From Bacteroidota bacterium (GTDB lineage Bacteria > Zhuqueibacterota > JdFR-76 > DREG01), in assembly GCA_030624545.1 (NCBI GenBank), contig JAUXJX010000144.1:1-5969 (forward strand): 5,969 bases of DNA. The letters are read 5' to 3'. Both the position numbers and the translations under genes were made by a program. Numbering within the stretch: the first letter of the stretch is position 1; each line of letters begins with the position of its first letter. Positions 5,453 to 5,969 of this stretch are shown in pieces. The notes beneath the pieces are model-generated. The model saw only the letters and a program-made list of their open reading frames with translations. It was not told where the DNA came from and ran no database searches.

Positions 5453-5969
5453 TCATGCTTCAGAATTCCTCGGATTTTCCTCTGTCCTATTCCCGATGAT
5501 GTATCTTCGGATACGATTTAATTCATTTTCGTTGCGGACAATGTGTTCGTAATAATTGCGTTGCCATACTGGTTTGCCGGGTGTTTCTCGTATCTCGTTG
5601 ATTTGTTTGGTCACCGTGGCTTTGAATGACCGAATAATGGTTGGTATCGAATGACGCGTCGGTTTCCCGAAATCTTCAAATGTTGGGGCACGGGGCTCTC
5701 CGTGCCCCTACCACGCGATTCAATCAAAATCAATATACCATGAAAATGATTTGGCATAACCACAAATGCATCGGTTACAACGTCATCACGGATGTCCTCG
5801 GTTTTCGTCCATTCCGAATAAACAATTATTCCAATGTCATTCAAATACATATGACCATCTACGACACGGCCAAAAATACAATCTTTCTTGTGTGCACAAA
5901 TCGTAACATAATATGCCCCCGGCCGCGAATAATCATATCCTTTCAATCGAATCGAACGTCGATGATGTC
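5453..5969 (-). pseudogene. REP-associated tyrosine transposase (RAYT, IS200-like), frameshifted and cut by the window edge
   Basis: The family N-terminus is open to the window edge, reading HHRRSIRLKGYDYSRPGAYY, so the true start lies beyond 5969 and the TTG at 5946 is not the start. The HUH nuclease motif MPNHFHGIL follows. Near 5700 the reading frame is lost: the first frame runs into a TGA at 5611-5613. The expected C-terminal part is found in another frame (5707 to 5453): TFEDFGKPTRHSIPTIIRSF, then KPVWQRNYYEHIVRN and NRIRRYI, ending at a TGA at 5453-5455. Joining them needs a -1 shift (one base missing or two added). RAYTs act on REP palindromes by single-strand cleavage and are usually single-copy domesticated genes. 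The two halves together look full length, so the break appears recent, or is a sequencing error in a GC-rich palindrome. Confidence 0.85.
5685..5708. repeat. GC-rich REP-like palindrome inside the transposase gene
   Basis: GGGGCACGG (5685-5693) and CCGTGCCCC (5700-5708) form a perfect 9-base stem with a 6-base loop. It lies within the RAYT coding sequence, exactly where the reading frame changes. From memory, related RAYTs encode RGTARRAPT at this point, which corresponds to the same palindrome with a slightly different centre. The transposase gene therefore seems to carry a copy of a REP-like hairpin as part of its own coding sequence. Confidence 0.75.

Noticed and set aside
5406..5453. Direct repeat TTCTCCGAT at 5406-5414 and 5445-5453.
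   Set aside because: It is nine bases only, has no flanking element, and could be chance.

Overview
All supported genes in this window lie on the minus strand, so transcription runs from high to low coordinates. The window suggests an anaerobic or sulfur-metabolising bacterium of moderate GC content. Desulfobacterota or a similar lineage is a guess from the mix of DsrE, TusA and lipoyl-protein genes; nothing here fixes the taxon.

The core is a compact sulfur-trafficking and lipoylation cluster at 1-3163. In transcription order it contains: a degenerate TusA-like protein whose catalytic Cys is replaced by Asp (3163-2912); an intact TusA sulfur carrier with a CPMP motif (2903-2664); a DsrE2/DsrE3-type protein with a conserved Cys (2639-2118); a two-domain lipoate-protein ligase A (1973-894); an 88-residue protein of unknown function (887-621); a DsrE-family protein with a conserved Cys (591-211); and the N-terminal part of a GcvH-like lipoyl carrier (173 to beyond position 1). 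Gaps between genes are 6 to 37 bases, except for 144 bases between the DsrE2/3 gene and lplA. That larger gap holds an inverted array of CACCRAA heptamers spaced exactly 9 bases apart.

A lipoyl carrier, a lipoate ligase, TusA and DsrE proteins together are the accessory parts of the sulfur-oxidising heterodisulfide reductase-like (sHdr-LbpA) pathway. In that pathway, sulfur is passed between Cys-bearing carriers and onto a lipoate-binding protein. I infer that this cluster is such a relay, or a relative of it. No Hdr subunit is visible; if present, it would lie beyond position 1.

Upstream, after about 560 bases without a convincing gene (3164-3724), is an SGLT-type sodium/solute symporter (5341-3725). 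Its sugar-site residues match those I recall for animal SGLTs. It is probably not part of the sulfur operon. At the right edge is a REP-associated tyrosine transposase (RAYT, IS200-like) that runs off the window. It is split by a frameshift that falls at a GC-rich palindrome inside its own coding sequence, so it is most likely a pseudogene.

The most interesting points are the lipoate/sulfur relay with its Cys-to-Asp TusA paralogue, the in-frame stop separating lplA from the unknown 88-residue reading frame, and the 9-base-periodic inverted repeat array.
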